A stretch of DNA of 64,000 nt, from contig NZ_JAUZEE010000004.1 of the NCBI RefSeq assembly GCF_030705305.1, positions 329,736-393,735 of the forward strand, written 5' to 3'. This DNA comes from Leptothrix discophora (GTDB lineage Bacteria; Pseudomonadota; Gammaproteobacteria; Burkholderiales; Burkholderiaceae_C). Position 1 is the stretch's first letter. Each line of letters begins with the position of its first letter. The notes below the pieces were generated by a model, which did no database searches, had not been told where the DNA came from, and saw only the letters and a program-made list of their open reading frames with translations. Both the position numbers and the translations under genes were made by a program. This document shows, piece by piece, positions 50,364 through 60,985 of this stretch.

Positions 50364-52064
50364 TCAGCCAGCCTTGGAGGCCAGTCGGGCGAAAAGCACG
50401 CCAAAAGGCTCGAAGGCCAGGGTCGAGCCCTGCAGCGAGGCGCCACGCGCACCGCTGCCGGACAGGACCTCGGCCACGGCCGTGGTGGCATCGAGCGCGA
50501 ACGAAGCCGGCTTCGCGCTGAGGTTGAAGGCGCACAGCAGGCGTTCGCCAGCGTGCTCGCGCACGAAGGCCAGCACCTGTGCGTCGTCGCCGATCAGCGC
50601 CAGCGAGCCCTGCAGCAGCGCCGGCTGGGTCTTGCGCCAGGCCAGCAGGCGGCGATAGGCATGCAGCGTCGAGTCGGCATCGGCCTCCTGCACGTCGACC
50701 GCCAGCGCCTGGTGCGCCGGGCTGACCGGCAGCCAGGGCTTGGCCGTGGCACCTGCCGGGCTGAAGCCCAGGTCCTGGCCGGCCGCTTCCCAGGGGAAGG
50801 GGGTGCGGCAGCCGTCGCGGCCCTTGAAGTCCGGCCACATGGTGATGCCGTAGGGGTCCTGCAGGTCCTCGAAGGCGATGTCGGCCTCGGGCAGGCCCAG
50901 CTCGTCGCCCTGGTAGATGCAGACGCTGCCGCGCAGGCTCAGCTGCAGCGCGGCGGCCGCACGCACCATCGCGGCCTGGGTCGTGGCGTCGAAGCCGGTG
51001 TTCCAGCGCGAGGCGAAGCGCACGCAGTCGTGGTTGGACAGGGCCCAGCAGGCCCAGCCCTTGTCGGCGGTCGGCGCGACGCCCTCGAACTTGGCGATCA
51101 CGCCACGCACGTAGGTCGCGCTGCCGTCGGGTGCCAGCAGGTCGAAGCAGTAGCCCATGTGCAGCTTGTCGAAGTCGGCGGTGTACTGGGCCACCATCAA
51201 CATGCCGGACTCGTCGCCGATCTCGCCGACCATGGTCGTGTCGGGGTACTGGTCGACCAGCGCACGGATGCGCTGCAGGAAGCCCAGCGCGTCCGGCCGG
51301 CTGCGGTCGTAGACGTGCTGCTGCCAGGCGTAGGGGTTGGTCGAGGCGACCGTGGGGTTGGATGCGTCGGGCTCGCCGAGGCCGGGGTTGCTGCGCAGCT
51401 CGGCGTCGTGGAAGCAGAAGTTGATCGCGTCCAGCCGGTAGCCGTCGACGCCGAAGTCGAGCCAGAACTTGACCGAGGCGAGCAGCGCCTCCTGGACCGC
51501 CGGGTTGTGGAAGTTCAGGTCCGGCTGGCTGGCCAGGAAGTTGTGCAGGTAGTACTGGCGGCGCCGGGTGTCCCACTGCCAGGAGCTGCCGCCGAAGACG
51601 CTGAGCCAGTTGTTGGGCGGCGTGCCGTCGTCCTTCGCATCGGCCCAGACGAACCAGTCGGCCTTGGCGTTGTCGCGGCTGGAGCGGCTTTCCTTGAACC
51701 ACGGATGCTGGTCCGAACAGTGCGAAAGGACCTGGTCGATGATGACCTTCAGGCCCAGCGCGTGGGCCCGCATCACCAGCGCCTTGAAGTCGGCCAGCGT
51801 GCCGAACATCGGGTCGATGTCGTTGTAGTCGCTGACGTCGTAGCCGAAGTCCTTCATCGGGCTCGTGAAGATCGGCGACAGCCAGATCGCGTCGGCGCCG
51901 AGCCTGGCCACATGGTCGAGGCGGCGCGTGATGCCCGGCAGGTCGCCGATGCCGTCGCCGTTGCTGTCCTGCCAGCTGCGCGGGTAGATCTGGTAGATCA
52001 CGCCGCTGCGCCACCACGCGTTGTTGGGGGCCTTGGCGATCACGGGGGTCTTGGAACTGCTCAT
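50364..52064 (-). CDS. GH13_23-type alpha-glucosidase, copy A
   Basis: 566 residues. WWRSGVIYQIYPRSWQDSNGDGIGDLPGI, then IDQVLSHCSDQHPWF, DGYRLDAINF with the nucleophile Asp, TTMVGEIGDE with the acid Glu and NHDCVRFASRW with the third Asp. The pattern matches Halomonas HaG-type alpha-glucosidases, which cleave short alpha-1,4 glucosides and can transglucosylate. Copy B upstream is very similar along its length, so this is a tandem duplication. Copy A differs at substrate-facing positions (SHC in place of SHT; NHDCVRF in place of NHDIPRV). 36 bases separate it from the ATPase gene. Confidence 0.9.
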   Translation of the reverse strand: MSSSKTPVIAKAPNNAWWRSGVIYQIYPRSWQDSNGDGIGDLPGITRRLDHVARLGADAIWLSPIFTSPMKDFGYDVSDYNDIDPMFGTLADFKALVMRAHALGLKVIIDQVLSHCSDQHPWFKESRSSRDNAKADWFVWADAKDDGTPPNNWLSVFGGSSWQWDTRRRQYYLHNFLASQPDLNFHNPAVQEALLASVKFWLDFGVDGYRLDAINFCFHDAELRSNPGLGEPDASNPTVASTNPYAWQQHVYDRSRPDALGFLQRIRALVDQYPDTTMVGEIGDESGMLMVAQYTADFDKLHMGYCFDLLAPDGSATYVRGVIAKFEGVAPTADKGWACWALSNHDCVRFASRWNTGFDATTQAAMVRAAAALQLSLRGSVCIYQGDELGLPEADIAFEDLQDPYGITMWPDFKGRDGCRTPFPWEAAGQDLGFSPAGATAKPWLPVSPAHQALAVDVQEADADSTLHAYRRLLAWRKTQPALLQGSLALIGDDAQVLAFVREHAGERLLCAFNLSAKPASFALDATTAVAEVLSGSGARGASLQGSTLAFEPFGVLFARLASKAG

Positions 52065-52130
52065 GGTGATTCGTTCAGGTGGTTGCGGGGCGCGGGATGC
52101 CGGGCAGGACGTGGTGGCGGGTGCGCCGCC

Positions 52131-53780
52131 TCAGCCCAGCCGGGCGAACAGCACGCCCCAGGGTTCGAAGGCGACCGCGTCGCCCTGCACGGCCGCGCCG
52201 CGCACACCGCTGTCAGCAAGGACCGCGCCGATCGGGCCGGCGGCCGCATCGGCGCGCCAGTTCACGGCCGCGTCGGACAGGTTGAAGGCGCACAGCACGC
52301 GCTCGCCGGCATGCTCGCGCACGAAGGCCAGCACCTGCGGATGGGCGGACAGCAGCGTCATGTCGCCGTGGATCAGCGCCGGCACGCCGCGCCGCCAGGC
52401 CAGCAGCGCGCGGTAGGTCTCGTAGACCGAGCCGGACTGGCCGCGCTGGCGGTCGGCCGCGAGCGCGCGGTGCGGCTCGGCCACCGGCAACCACGGCGCG
52501 GTCGTGCTGCCCGCCGCACCAAAGCCGAGGTCGGGCGCGGCCGACTCCCAGGCCATCGGCGTGCGGCAGCCGTCGCGGCCCTTGTAGTCGGGCCACATCG
52601 CGATGCCGTAGGGGTCCTGCAGGTCCTCGAAGGCGATCTCGGCCTCGGGCAGGCCGAGTTCGTCACCCTGGTACAGGCAGGCCGTGCCGCGCAGGCTCAG
52701 CTGCAGCGCGGCGGCGGCCTTCAGCAGGCCGGCCGGCGGGTGTGCGCCGCCCCAGCGCGTGGCCACGCGAGGGATGTCGTGGTTGGTGATGGCCCAGCAC
52801 GGCCAGCCGCTGCCCACGACCTGGTTGAAGCGCGTGAAGACGCCGTGCAGGTAGGTCGCGCCGTGGGGTTCGCCGAGCAGGTCGAAGCAGTAGGCCATGT
52901 GCAGCTTGTCGCCGCCGCCCGTGTATTCGGCGACGCGGGCCAGGCCGTCGTCATCGCCGATCTCGCCGACCATGGTCGTGTCCGGGTACTGGTCGACCAG
53001 CGCGCGCAGGCGCTGCAGGAAGACCAGGTTCTCCGGCTGGCTCTTGTCGAAGTGGTGCCACTGCCAGGCATACGGGTTGACCGGGCTGACCGCCGGGTCG
53101 CTGCCGTCGGGCATGCCACGGCCGGGGTTGCTGCGCAGCTGGCGGTCGTGGAAGTAGAAGTTGACGACGTCGAGCCGGTAGCCGTCGACGCCGAAGTCGA
53201 GCCAGAACTTCACCGAGTCCAGCACGGCCTGCTGGACCTCCGGGTTGTGGAAGTTCAGGTCCGGCTGGCTGGTGAGGAAGTTGTGCAGGAAGTACTGGCG
53301 ACGCCGGGTGTCCCACTGCCAGGCGCTGCCGCCGAAGATGCTCAGCCAGTTGTTGGGCGGGTTGCCGTCGTCGCGGGCATCGGCCCAGACGTACCAGTCG
53401 GCCTTGGCGTTGTCGCGGCTGGCGCGGCTTTCCTTGAACCACGGGTGCTGGTCGCTGGTGTGCGAATACACCTGGTCGATCATCACCTTCAGGCCCAGCG
53501 CGTGGGCCCGCATCACCAGCGCCTTGAAGTCGGACAGCGTGCCGAACATCGGGTCGACATCGCAGTAGTCGCTGATGTCGTAGCCGAAGTCCTTCATCGG
53601 GCTCTTGAAGAAGGGCGACAGCCAGATGCCGTCCGCCCCGAGCGCGGCGATGTGGTCCAGCCGGCGCGTGATGCCAGGCAGGTCGCCGATGCCGTCGCCG
53701 TTGCTGTCCTGGAAACTGCGCGGGTAGATCTGGTAGATCACGCCGCCGCGCCACCAGCCACTGTTGCTCGCCTTGGTCAT
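52131..53780 (-). CDS. GH13_23-type alpha-glucosidase, copy B
   Basis: 549 residues. Same architecture as copy A: WWRGGVIYQIYPRSFQDSNGDG, IDQVYSHTSDQH, DGYRLDVVNFYFHD (nucleophile Asp), TTMVGEIGDDD (acid Glu), and NHDIPRVATRW. In this copy the sequence is closer to what I recall of Halomonas HaG, so it is probably the ancestral one. It hydrolyses imported disaccharides such as maltose or sucrose-type glucosides in the cytoplasm. It follows the second permease gene by about 80 bases; GAGGAAG precedes its ATG. Confidence 0.9.
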   Translation of the reverse strand: MTKASNSGWWRGGVIYQIYPRSFQDSNGDGIGDLPGITRRLDHIAALGADGIWLSPFFKSPMKDFGYDISDYCDVDPMFGTLSDFKALVMRAHALGLKVMIDQVYSHTSDQHPWFKESRASRDNAKADWYVWADARDDGNPPNNWLSIFGGSAWQWDTRRRQYFLHNFLTSQPDLNFHNPEVQQAVLDSVKFWLDFGVDGYRLDVVNFYFHDRQLRSNPGRGMPDGSDPAVSPVNPYAWQWHHFDKSQPENLVFLQRLRALVDQYPDTTMVGEIGDDDGLARVAEYTGGGDKLHMAYCFDLLGEPHGATYLHGVFTRFNQVVGSGWPCWAITNHDIPRVATRWGGAHPPAGLLKAAAALQLSLRGTACLYQGDELGLPEAEIAFEDLQDPYGIAMWPDYKGRDGCRTPMAWESAAPDLGFGAAGSTTAPWLPVAEPHRALAADRQRGQSGSVYETYRALLAWRRGVPALIHGDMTLLSAHPQVLAFVREHAGERVLCAFNLSDAAVNWRADAAAGPIGAVLADSGVRGAAVQGDAVAFEPWGVLFARLG

Positions 53781-53861
53781 GCCGGGTACTTCCTCAAACT
53801 TGCCGTCGCCCGCGCAGCCTGGCCCGGGGACCGGGCTGCGTGGCGGGGCATGGACCTTCGT

Positions 53862-54698
53862 TCAGCCCTTGACCGCGCCAGCCGTCAGGCCCGACACGAT
53901 CTTCTGCTGGAACACCAGCACCAGGATCACCAGCGGCACGGTCACGATGACCGAGGCGGCCATGATCGAGCCCCAGGGGATCTCGTAGGCGGTCGCGCCC
54001 GAGATCATCGAGATGCCCACCGGCACCGTGCGGCGGAAGTCGTCGGTGACGAAGGTCAGCGCGAACAGGAACTCGTTCCACGCGCCGATGAAGGCGAGCA
54101 GGCCGGTCGAGACCAGCGCCGGCGCGAGCAGCGGCATGAAGACCTCGAAGATGATCCGCATCGGTCCGCAGCCGTCCATGATCGCGGCCTCTTCCAGCTC
54201 CTTGGGCAGGCCCCGCATGAAGGTGGTCAGCATCCAGACCGTGAAGGGCAGCGTGAAGACCGTGTAGGGCACGACCAGGCCGATCGAGCGGTTGTACAGG
54301 CCCAGCGACTGCATCAGCTCGAACATGCCCGAGAGCACCGCCACCTGCGGGAACATCGACACCGCCAGGATCGCCAGCAGCAGCGCGCTCTTGCCCTTGA
54401 AGTTGATGCGCCCCAGCGCATAGGCCGCCGTGATGGCCATGAACATGGAGATCACCACCGTGATGGTGGCCACCATGATCGAGTTGCCCAGCTGCGTGCC
54501 GAAGGGCTGCTTGCCCTGGAACAGCGCGATGTAGTTGTAGAGCGTCGGCTCGGTCGGCAGCAGGCTGGTGCTGAACAGCGCCGTGCCGGTCTTCAACGAC
54601 GTCGTGACGGTGTAGAGGAAGGGGTAGACAGAGATCACGACCACGAGGAACGCGAAGAAGTAGATCGCGACCGAGCCCCAGAGAGGACGCTTGTTCAT
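53862..54698 (-). CDS. Alpha-glucoside ABC transporter, permease 2 (MalG/AglG type)
   Basis: 278 residues from the ATG at 54696-54698; a longer same-frame reading to 55109 runs inside the neighbouring permease gene and is not real. Six hydrophobic helices and the cytoplasmic EAA loop (ELEEAAIMDGCGPMRIIFEVFMPLLAP), which contacts the ATPase, are present. The C-terminus (QQKIVSGLTAGAVKG) is the MalG family ending. Its ATG shares one base with the stop of permease 1 (TGATG), so the two are translationally coupled. Confidence 0.92.
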   Translation of the reverse strand: MNKRPLWGSVAIYFFAFLVVVISVYPFLYTVTTSLKTGTALFSTSLLPTEPTLYNYIALFQGKQPFGTQLGNSIMVATITVVISMFMAITAAYALGRINFKGKSALLLAILAVSMFPQVAVLSGMFELMQSLGLYNRSIGLVVPYTVFTLPFTVWMLTTFMRGLPKELEEAAIMDGCGPMRIIFEVFMPLLAPALVSTGLLAFIGAWNEFLFALTFVTDDFRRTVPVGISMISGATAYEIPWGSIMAASVIVTVPLVILVLVFQQKIVSGLTAGAVKG

Positions 54699-55612
54699 CA
54701 GTTGGACTCCTCGTTGAGCTTCACCCGGGCCGCACGCATGAACAGCAGCGCCGACAGGAAGATGATCAGCGTCAGCGACGTCGACGCGGCCGAGCCGGAA
54801 CCCAGGTTGCCGTTGTCGACCATGTCGCGGCGCACGAAGCCCGACATGCTGATGGTGCTGCCGCTGTTGGACGTCAGCACGAAGATGAGGTCGAACACGC
54901 GCAGCGCGTCGAGCAGGCGGAAGATCACCGCGACCATCAGCGGATGCTTGATCAGCGGCAGCGTCACCTTCCAGAACAGGCGCAACGGATGCACGCCGTC
55001 GACGCGGGCGGCCTCGTAGCAGTCCTTGGGCAGGGTCTGCAGCGCCGCCAGGCACAGCAGGGCCATGAAGGGCGTGGTCTTCCAGACGTCGACCGCCACG
55101 ACCGTCCACAGCGCGTAGGCCGGATCGGCGGTGAACGCGATCTTGGTCGTGATGAAGCCGAAATCGACCAGCAGCTGGTTGATCAGCCCGAACTGGTCAT
55201 GAAGGATCCAGCCCCACATCTTGGCCGACACGATGGTCGGTATCGCCCACGGCACCAGCACGGCGGTGCGCACCAGCGCGCGACCCTTGAACTCCTGGTT
55301 CAGCAGCATGGCCACGCCCAGGCCCGCCAGCGTTTCCAGAACCACCGAGACGATCGAGAACTGGAACGTGTTCTTGATCGAGATGCCCCAGTCGGTCTCC
55401 CAGAACTCGGCCGAGAAGATCGACAGACCGAACAGCCCGTACTCCGAGAAATAGTTGTCGAAGCCGACGTAGCTGAACTCGGAGATGTTGTTGATGTTCG
55501 TGTCCGTGAAGCTGAACCAGATCGAACGCGCGAGCGGCCAGCCGGCCACCAGCACCATCAGGATCAGCATCGGGGTCAGGAAGGTCCAGGCGATGCGCGA
55601 GCGGTTTTTCAT
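54698..55612 (-). CDS. Alpha-glucoside ABC transporter, permease 1 (MalF/AglF type)
   Basis: 304 residues. Six hydrophobic segments and an EAA loop (CYEAARVDGVHPLRLFWKVTLPL) near residue 200 identify a carbohydrate CUT1-class permease. Length and absence of a large periplasmic loop fit the AglF/ThuF/UgpA type more than E. coli MalF. It pairs with permease 2 to form the channel fed by the binding protein at 55712-56980. The ribosome site before the ATG is weak (GGGA). Confidence 0.92.
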   Translation of the reverse strand: MKNRSRIAWTFLTPMLILMVLVAGWPLARSIWFSFTDTNINNISEFSYVGFDNYFSEYGLFGLSIFSAEFWETDWGISIKNTFQFSIVSVVLETLAGLGVAMLLNQEFKGRALVRTAVLVPWAIPTIVSAKMWGWILHDQFGLINQLLVDFGFITTKIAFTADPAYALWTVVAVDVWKTTPFMALLCLAALQTLPKDCYEAARVDGVHPLRLFWKVTLPLIKHPLMVAVIFRLLDALRVFDLIFVLTSNSGSTISMSGFVRRDMVDNGNLGSGSAASTSLTLIIFLSALLFMRAARVKLNEESN

Positions 55613-55711
55613 GGGAATGTCCCGACTGCAAAGACAGGAACGGGGCGCTGCCGGTGAAGGAAGGCGCCCCGTCGGAGCTGCGCCCCGAGGGGCGCGGCGT
55701 CACTCAACAGA

Positions 55712-56980
55712 TCACCACTTGGCCTTCTTGATCTGCTTGAGCTTGGCTTCGAGCTTCTTGACCGACTCGGCACCGGTCGTCTTCTTCGACAGCACGTCGT
55801 GGGTCGCGTCCCAGAAGGCGTTCGAGACTTCCGGGTACTTCAGGCCGGTCGCGGTGGCCGGACGGGCAGCCGCGTTGGTGAAGACGTCCAGCAGCTCGAC
55901 CATGAACGGGTTGGCCTTGGCGACGTCGGCATCCTTGTACAGGGCCGGGATCGTCGGGTTGTAGGAACCACCGACCGCGCGCTTCTTCTGGATCTCGGCG
56001 CTGGACATGTACAGGGCCAGCGCGGCAGCCGCGTCGACGTTCTTCGAGTACTTGTTGACGGCCAGCTGCCAGCCACCCAGCGTGGCGGCCTTCTTGGCAC
56101 CCGGGCCGGTGCCGGCGGGCAGCGCGGCGACGCCGATCTTGTCCTTGATCGGGCTGTCGGCGGCCTGACCCAGCGACCAGGCGTACGGCCAGTTGCGCAT
56201 GAAGGCGGCCTTGCCGTTCTGCCACACGCCGCGAGCGTCTTCCTCGCCGTAGTTCAGCACGCCGCTCGGGGCGATGGTGCCGATCCACGAGGCAGCGGCG
56301 TCGAGCGCCTTGGCAGCCTGCGGGTTGTTGATGGTGATGTTGCCCTTGGCGTCGATGACGGTGCCGCCGCCGTAGCTGACGACCCACTCGAGCGCATCGC
56401 AGGTCAGGCCTTCATAGGCCTTGGCCTGGAAGACGAAGCCCTGGAAGTCCGGCGAGGCCGCGCGCTCGGCGTCCTGGATCTTCTTGGCGCCGGCTGCCAG
56501 TTCTTCCCAGGTCTGGGGAACCTTCACGCCGTGCTTGGCCAGCAGGTCCTTGCGATAGAACAGCAGGCCAGCGTCGGTGAACCAGGGCATGCCCAGCAGC
56601 TTGCCGTCCACGGTGTTGTTGGCCACGATCGCCGGGAAGTGATCCTTCTCGACGCCCTTGCTGTACTTCTTCAGGTCGACCAGGTGGTCCTTGATGACGC
56701 CCGGCCAGACCACGTCGATCATGATGACGTCGAGGTCGGACGACTTGGCCGCGAACTGCTGGCGCAGCAGCGCCAGGTTGTCGGTCGTGCTGGCCGGCGG
56801 CGTGTACATCTTGACCGTGTGGCCGTTCTTCTGGCCCCACTCTTCCGCGAACTTGCCGCAGAACTCGACGTCGGCAGCGTTGTTGCCGCAAGAGATGGTG
56901 AGGGTGGCCGCTTGCGCGCCAGCCAGGCCGCCAAAGGCCAGGGAGAGCCCGGCAACGATGTGCTTGTAGGTGATCGACAT
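55712..56980 (-). CDS. Alpha-glucoside ABC transporter, periplasmic binding protein
   Basis: 422 residues from the ATG at 56978-56980 (GGAG upstream); an upstream GTG frame is unsupported. A signal peptide (MSITYKHIVAGLSLAFGGLAGAQA) leads into a family-1 solute-binding protein with DLDVIMIDVVWPG, GMPWFTDAGLLFYRKDLLAKHG and NWPYAWSLG, the pattern of trehalose/maltose/sucrose-binding ThuE-like proteins. First gene of a long minus-strand run ending with the phosphorylase-kinase-like gene. A GTAAT-N3-CTTAC operator lies about 50 bases upstream of its start. Confidence 0.92.
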   Translation of the reverse strand: MSITYKHIVAGLSLAFGGLAGAQAATLTISCGNNAADVEFCGKFAEEWGQKNGHTVKMYTPPASTTDNLALLRQQFAAKSSDLDVIMIDVVWPGVIKDHLVDLKKYSKGVEKDHFPAIVANNTVDGKLLGMPWFTDAGLLFYRKDLLAKHGVKVPQTWEELAAGAKKIQDAERAASPDFQGFVFQAKAYEGLTCDALEWVVSYGGGTVIDAKGNITINNPQAAKALDAAASWIGTIAPSGVLNYGEEDARGVWQNGKAAFMRNWPYAWSLGQAADSPIKDKIGVAALPAGTGPGAKKAATLGGWQLAVNKYSKNVDAAAALALYMSSAEIQKKRAVGGSYNPTIPALYKDADVAKANPFMVELLDVFTNAAARPATATGLKYPEVSNAFWDATHDVLSKKTTGAESVKKLEAKLKQIKKAKW

Positions 56981-57028
56981 GGGTGTTGTCTCCGAAGGAA
57001 GGGTGGCAAAAGCCGCCACGCCGCCAAT

Positions 57029-57041
57029 GTAATTTCCTTAC
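57029..57041. promoter_or_regulatory. HexR-like operator, transporter side
   Basis: GTAAT-ttc-CTTAC is one mismatch away from the perfect palindrome GTAAT-N3-ATTAC found at 57202. RpiR-type HexR proteins recognise sites of the form TGTAAT-N3-ATTACA (recalled from the literature). Located upstream of the binding-protein gene. Confidence 0.6.
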
Positions 57042-57201
57042 ATCGTTGCCCCAATCAGGGTAAACACTGAAGTTCGAAGGTCATCCAGGCGTCAGTTCAC
57101 CTCTCATTGTCCAAGACAACATCAAGCCGCAATCGATTGCGATTCCAGAATCCAGGCAAACCTGGATTTCCAGTCGCGTTCCACCGCTTGAGAGTTACAA
57201 C

Positions 57202-57214
57202 GTAATTTCATTAC
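57202..57214. promoter_or_regulatory. HexR-like operator, glucokinase-RpiR side
   Basis: GTAAT-ttc-ATTAC is a perfect palindrome ending nine bases before the glk-rpiR ATG, where a bound repressor would block initiation. Its twin at 57029 lies 173 bases away across the divergent promoter. Confidence 0.65.
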
Positions 57215-57223
57215 ACTGACCGC

Positions 57224-59077
57224 ATGAATCCCCATGAGCTTTCCGTCGTTTACCCCGACGGTCTGCGCCTGCTGGCCGACGTTGGCGCCTCGAACGTGCG
57301 CTTCGCGCTGGAGCGCGCGCCGGACGACTACAGCGCCAGCGACGTGCTGCCCTGCGCCGAGCACGAGACGCTGGAGGACGCGGTGCGCGTCTTCCTCGCC
57401 CGCCAGGGCAACCCGGCGGTCCACCACGCGGCCTTCTCGCTGCCCAACCCGATCGCGGGCGACCATGTGCAGCTCACCAACCACCCGTGGTCCTTCTCGG
57501 TCGAGGCGATGCGCCGCGCCCTGGGCCTGAAGACGCTGCTGGCGATCAACGACTACAGCGCGCTCGCCATGGGCCTGACGCGGCTGGAGCCGTCCGAGCA
57601 GGTGCAGGTCGGTGGCGGGGAGCCGGCGCCCGGTGGCGTGCAGGGGGTGATCGGCCCGGGCAGCGGCCTGGGCGTGTCGGCCCTGATTCCCGTGCAGGAC
57701 CGCTACGTGACGCTCGCCAGCGAAGGCGGCCATGCCAGCTATGCACCGCAGGACGCGCAGGAAGCGCTGGTCGTGGCCGCCGCACAGGCGCGTTACGGCC
57801 ATGCCTCGGGCGAGCGCCTGATCTCGGCCAGCGGCCTGGAACTGATCTACGAGACGCTGGCCGCGCGCACCGGCGGCAGCGTGCCGGCGCAGCTCGGCGC
57901 GCCCGAGGTGTCGGCGCGTGCACTGGCCGAATCGCCCTGCCCGGTCGCCCGCGAGGCGCTGGCGATGTTCTGCGCCATGCTCGGCACGGTCGCCGGCAAC
58001 GTTGCGCTGACGCTGGGCAGCACCGGCGGGATCTTCGTCGGCGGCGGCATCGTGCCGAAGATCCTGCCCTTCTTTGCACAATCGGCCTTTCGGGCCCGCT
58101 TCGAGCAGAAGGGGCGTTTCTCGCGCTGGCTGCAGGCCATCCCGACCTGGGTGGTGGTCGCGCCGCGCTCGGCATTGCGTGGGGCTTCGGCCTTCCTGGA
58201 AGACCACCTGACCGCCGACCACGGCGCCGAACCGCTGCTCGACGACGTGCGCGCGGCGCTGCAGAAGCTGTCGACCTCGGAGCGGCTGGTCGCCAACGAC
58301 CTGCTGTCGGCACCCCGCGCCTGGATGAGCGACCCGATCGCGCGCATCGCCGATCGCTGCGGTGTCAGCACGCCGACCGTGCTGCGCTTCTGCCGCTCGA
58401 TGGGGTTCAAGGGACTGTCCGACTTCAAGCTGCGCCTGGGTGCCGGCCTGTCGGGCACGACCAAGGTCACGCACCGCAGCGTCAGCGCGGAGGCGCCGAC
58501 GGCCGAGCGCATGGCCACCATCCTCAACAACTCCATCTCGGCCATGATCGCGCTGCGCGACCGTCTGCACCCGCAGGCCTTCGAGCAGGCCGTGCTGCTG
58601 CTGGCGACGGCCCGCCGCATCGAGGTCTACGGCGTGGGCACCGCCGCGCTGGTGGCCGAGGAGGCCCAGAACAAGTTCGGCCGCCTGGGCCTGCAGGCGG
58701 TGGCCCGCACGGATGCGCAGCTTCAGAGCATCACGGCGGCCTTCCTGGGCGCCGATGACGTCTTGCTGGTGATCTCCAACTCGGGTGCGATCGAGCCGAT
58801 CAACGAGGCCGTGACGCGGGCCCGGCGGGGCTCGGCCAGGGTCATCGCGATGTGCCCGCAGCGCAGCGAGCTGGCCCGGCTGGCCGACGTGGTGCTGCCG
58901 GTCGACCACCCGGAAGACCGCCAGGCGCTGGTGCCCATGGTGTCGCGGCTGATGCAGACGGTGATCCTCGACGTGCTGGTGTCGGACCTCGCCCTGCAGC
59001 GCCGCGAGCTGATCGGCCGCCAGCTGGCGCAGCAGGACGACCAGCGCTACGAGACGCTCAGTTCACACAGCCGCTGA
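57224..59077 (+). CDS. glk: Glucokinase-RpiR/HexR regulator fusion
   Basis: 617 residues in two parts. Residues ~12-335 are a bacterial glucokinase (LLADVGASNVRFAL ATP-site, SLPNPIAGDHVQLTNHPW, INDYSALAMGL with the catalytic Asp, GPGSGLGVSAL, and TGGIFVGGGIVPK). Residues ~340-600 are an RpiR/HexR-type regulator: HTH around IARIADRCGVSTPTVLRFCRSMGF, then a SIS domain (VYGVGTAALVAEEAQNKFGRLG and VISNSGAIEPINEA). Such fusions are known in Burkholderia relatives. The kinase phosphorylates glucose released by the glucosidases of the divergent operon, and the SIS domain would sense a sugar phosphate, so enzyme and repressor are one molecule. Two HexR-like palindromes frame its promoter. Confidence 0.93.
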   Translation: MNPHELSVVYPDGLRLLADVGASNVRFALERAPDDYSASDVLPCAEHETLEDAVRVFLARQGNPAVHHAAFSLPNPIAGDHVQLTNHPWSFSVEAMRRALGLKTLLAINDYSALAMGLTRLEPSEQVQVGGGEPAPGGVQGVIGPGSGLGVSALIPVQDRYVTLASEGGHASYAPQDAQEALVVAAAQARYGHASGERLISASGLELIYETLAARTGGSVPAQLGAPEVSARALAESPCPVAREALAMFCAMLGTVAGNVALTLGSTGGIFVGGGIVPKILPFFAQSAFRARFEQKGRFSRWLQAIPTWVVVAPRSALRGASAFLEDHLTADHGAEPLLDDVRAALQKLSTSERLVANDLLSAPRAWMSDPIARIADRCGVSTPTVLRFCRSMGFKGLSDFKLRLGAGLSGTTKVTHRSVSAEAPTAERMATILNNSISAMIALRDRLHPQAFEQAVLLLATARRIEVYGVGTAALVAEEAQNKFGRLGLQAVARTDAQLQSITAAFLGADDVLLVISNSGAIEPINEAVTRARRGSARVIAMCPQRSELARLADVVLPVDHPEDRQALVPMVSRLMQTVILDVLVSDLALQRRELIGRQLAQQDDQRYETLSSHSR

Positions 59078-59108
59078 CGCACGGGGCCGATCGGCCAGCC
59101 AACCAGAA

Positions 59109-59145
59109 CGAAGGCCGCCGATGCATGACGCATCGGCGGCCTTCG
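59109..59145 (+). terminator. Terminator of the glk-rpiR gene
   Basis: A perfect sixteen-base GC-rich stem (CGAAGGCCGCCGATGC and its complement) with a five-base loop, followed by TGGTTTC. It lies about 30 bases past the stop. Confidence 0.85.
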
Positions 59146-59220
59146 TGGTTTCAGGTCGTGAACGAAGCGGCCGGCCGAGCGCCGGGCCGCCCCAAGCCGG
59201 CCGGCGTCCCCACGGGGGAC

Positions 59221-59242
59221 CGAACGGCGGATACGCCGTTCG
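59221..59242 (-). terminator. Hairpin after mmsA
   Basis: CGAACGGCG-GATA-CGCCGTTCG is a perfect nine-base stem located 11 bases past the mmsA stop on the minus strand. There is no U-tract. Confidence 0.55.
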
Positions 59243-59253
59243 AGGGGCTCACA

Positions 59254-60774
<1,521 letters not shown>

Positions 60775-60985
60775 GTCGGTCTCCAGGTGGTGGCAGGCTG
60801 CGACATCGCAGGCTGCGGTGCTCAAGCGATGAGCATGGACGCAGTCTAGGCAGCCAAGGCGGCCGGAAAAAGGTCCACGGGCTGACTACACTGTTCACGA
60901 GAGCAAACAATCCCCCGTGGAAATCAGGAACAAAGCCGGTTTCCATGCAGGGTGATGCACAAGCTGAAGGCCCATCGGAAGAAAC

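Noticed and set aside
54698..55109. N-terminal extension of the second permease
   Set aside because: The extension lies in another frame inside the first permease gene; the ATG at 54698 fits the family length and the coupled start.
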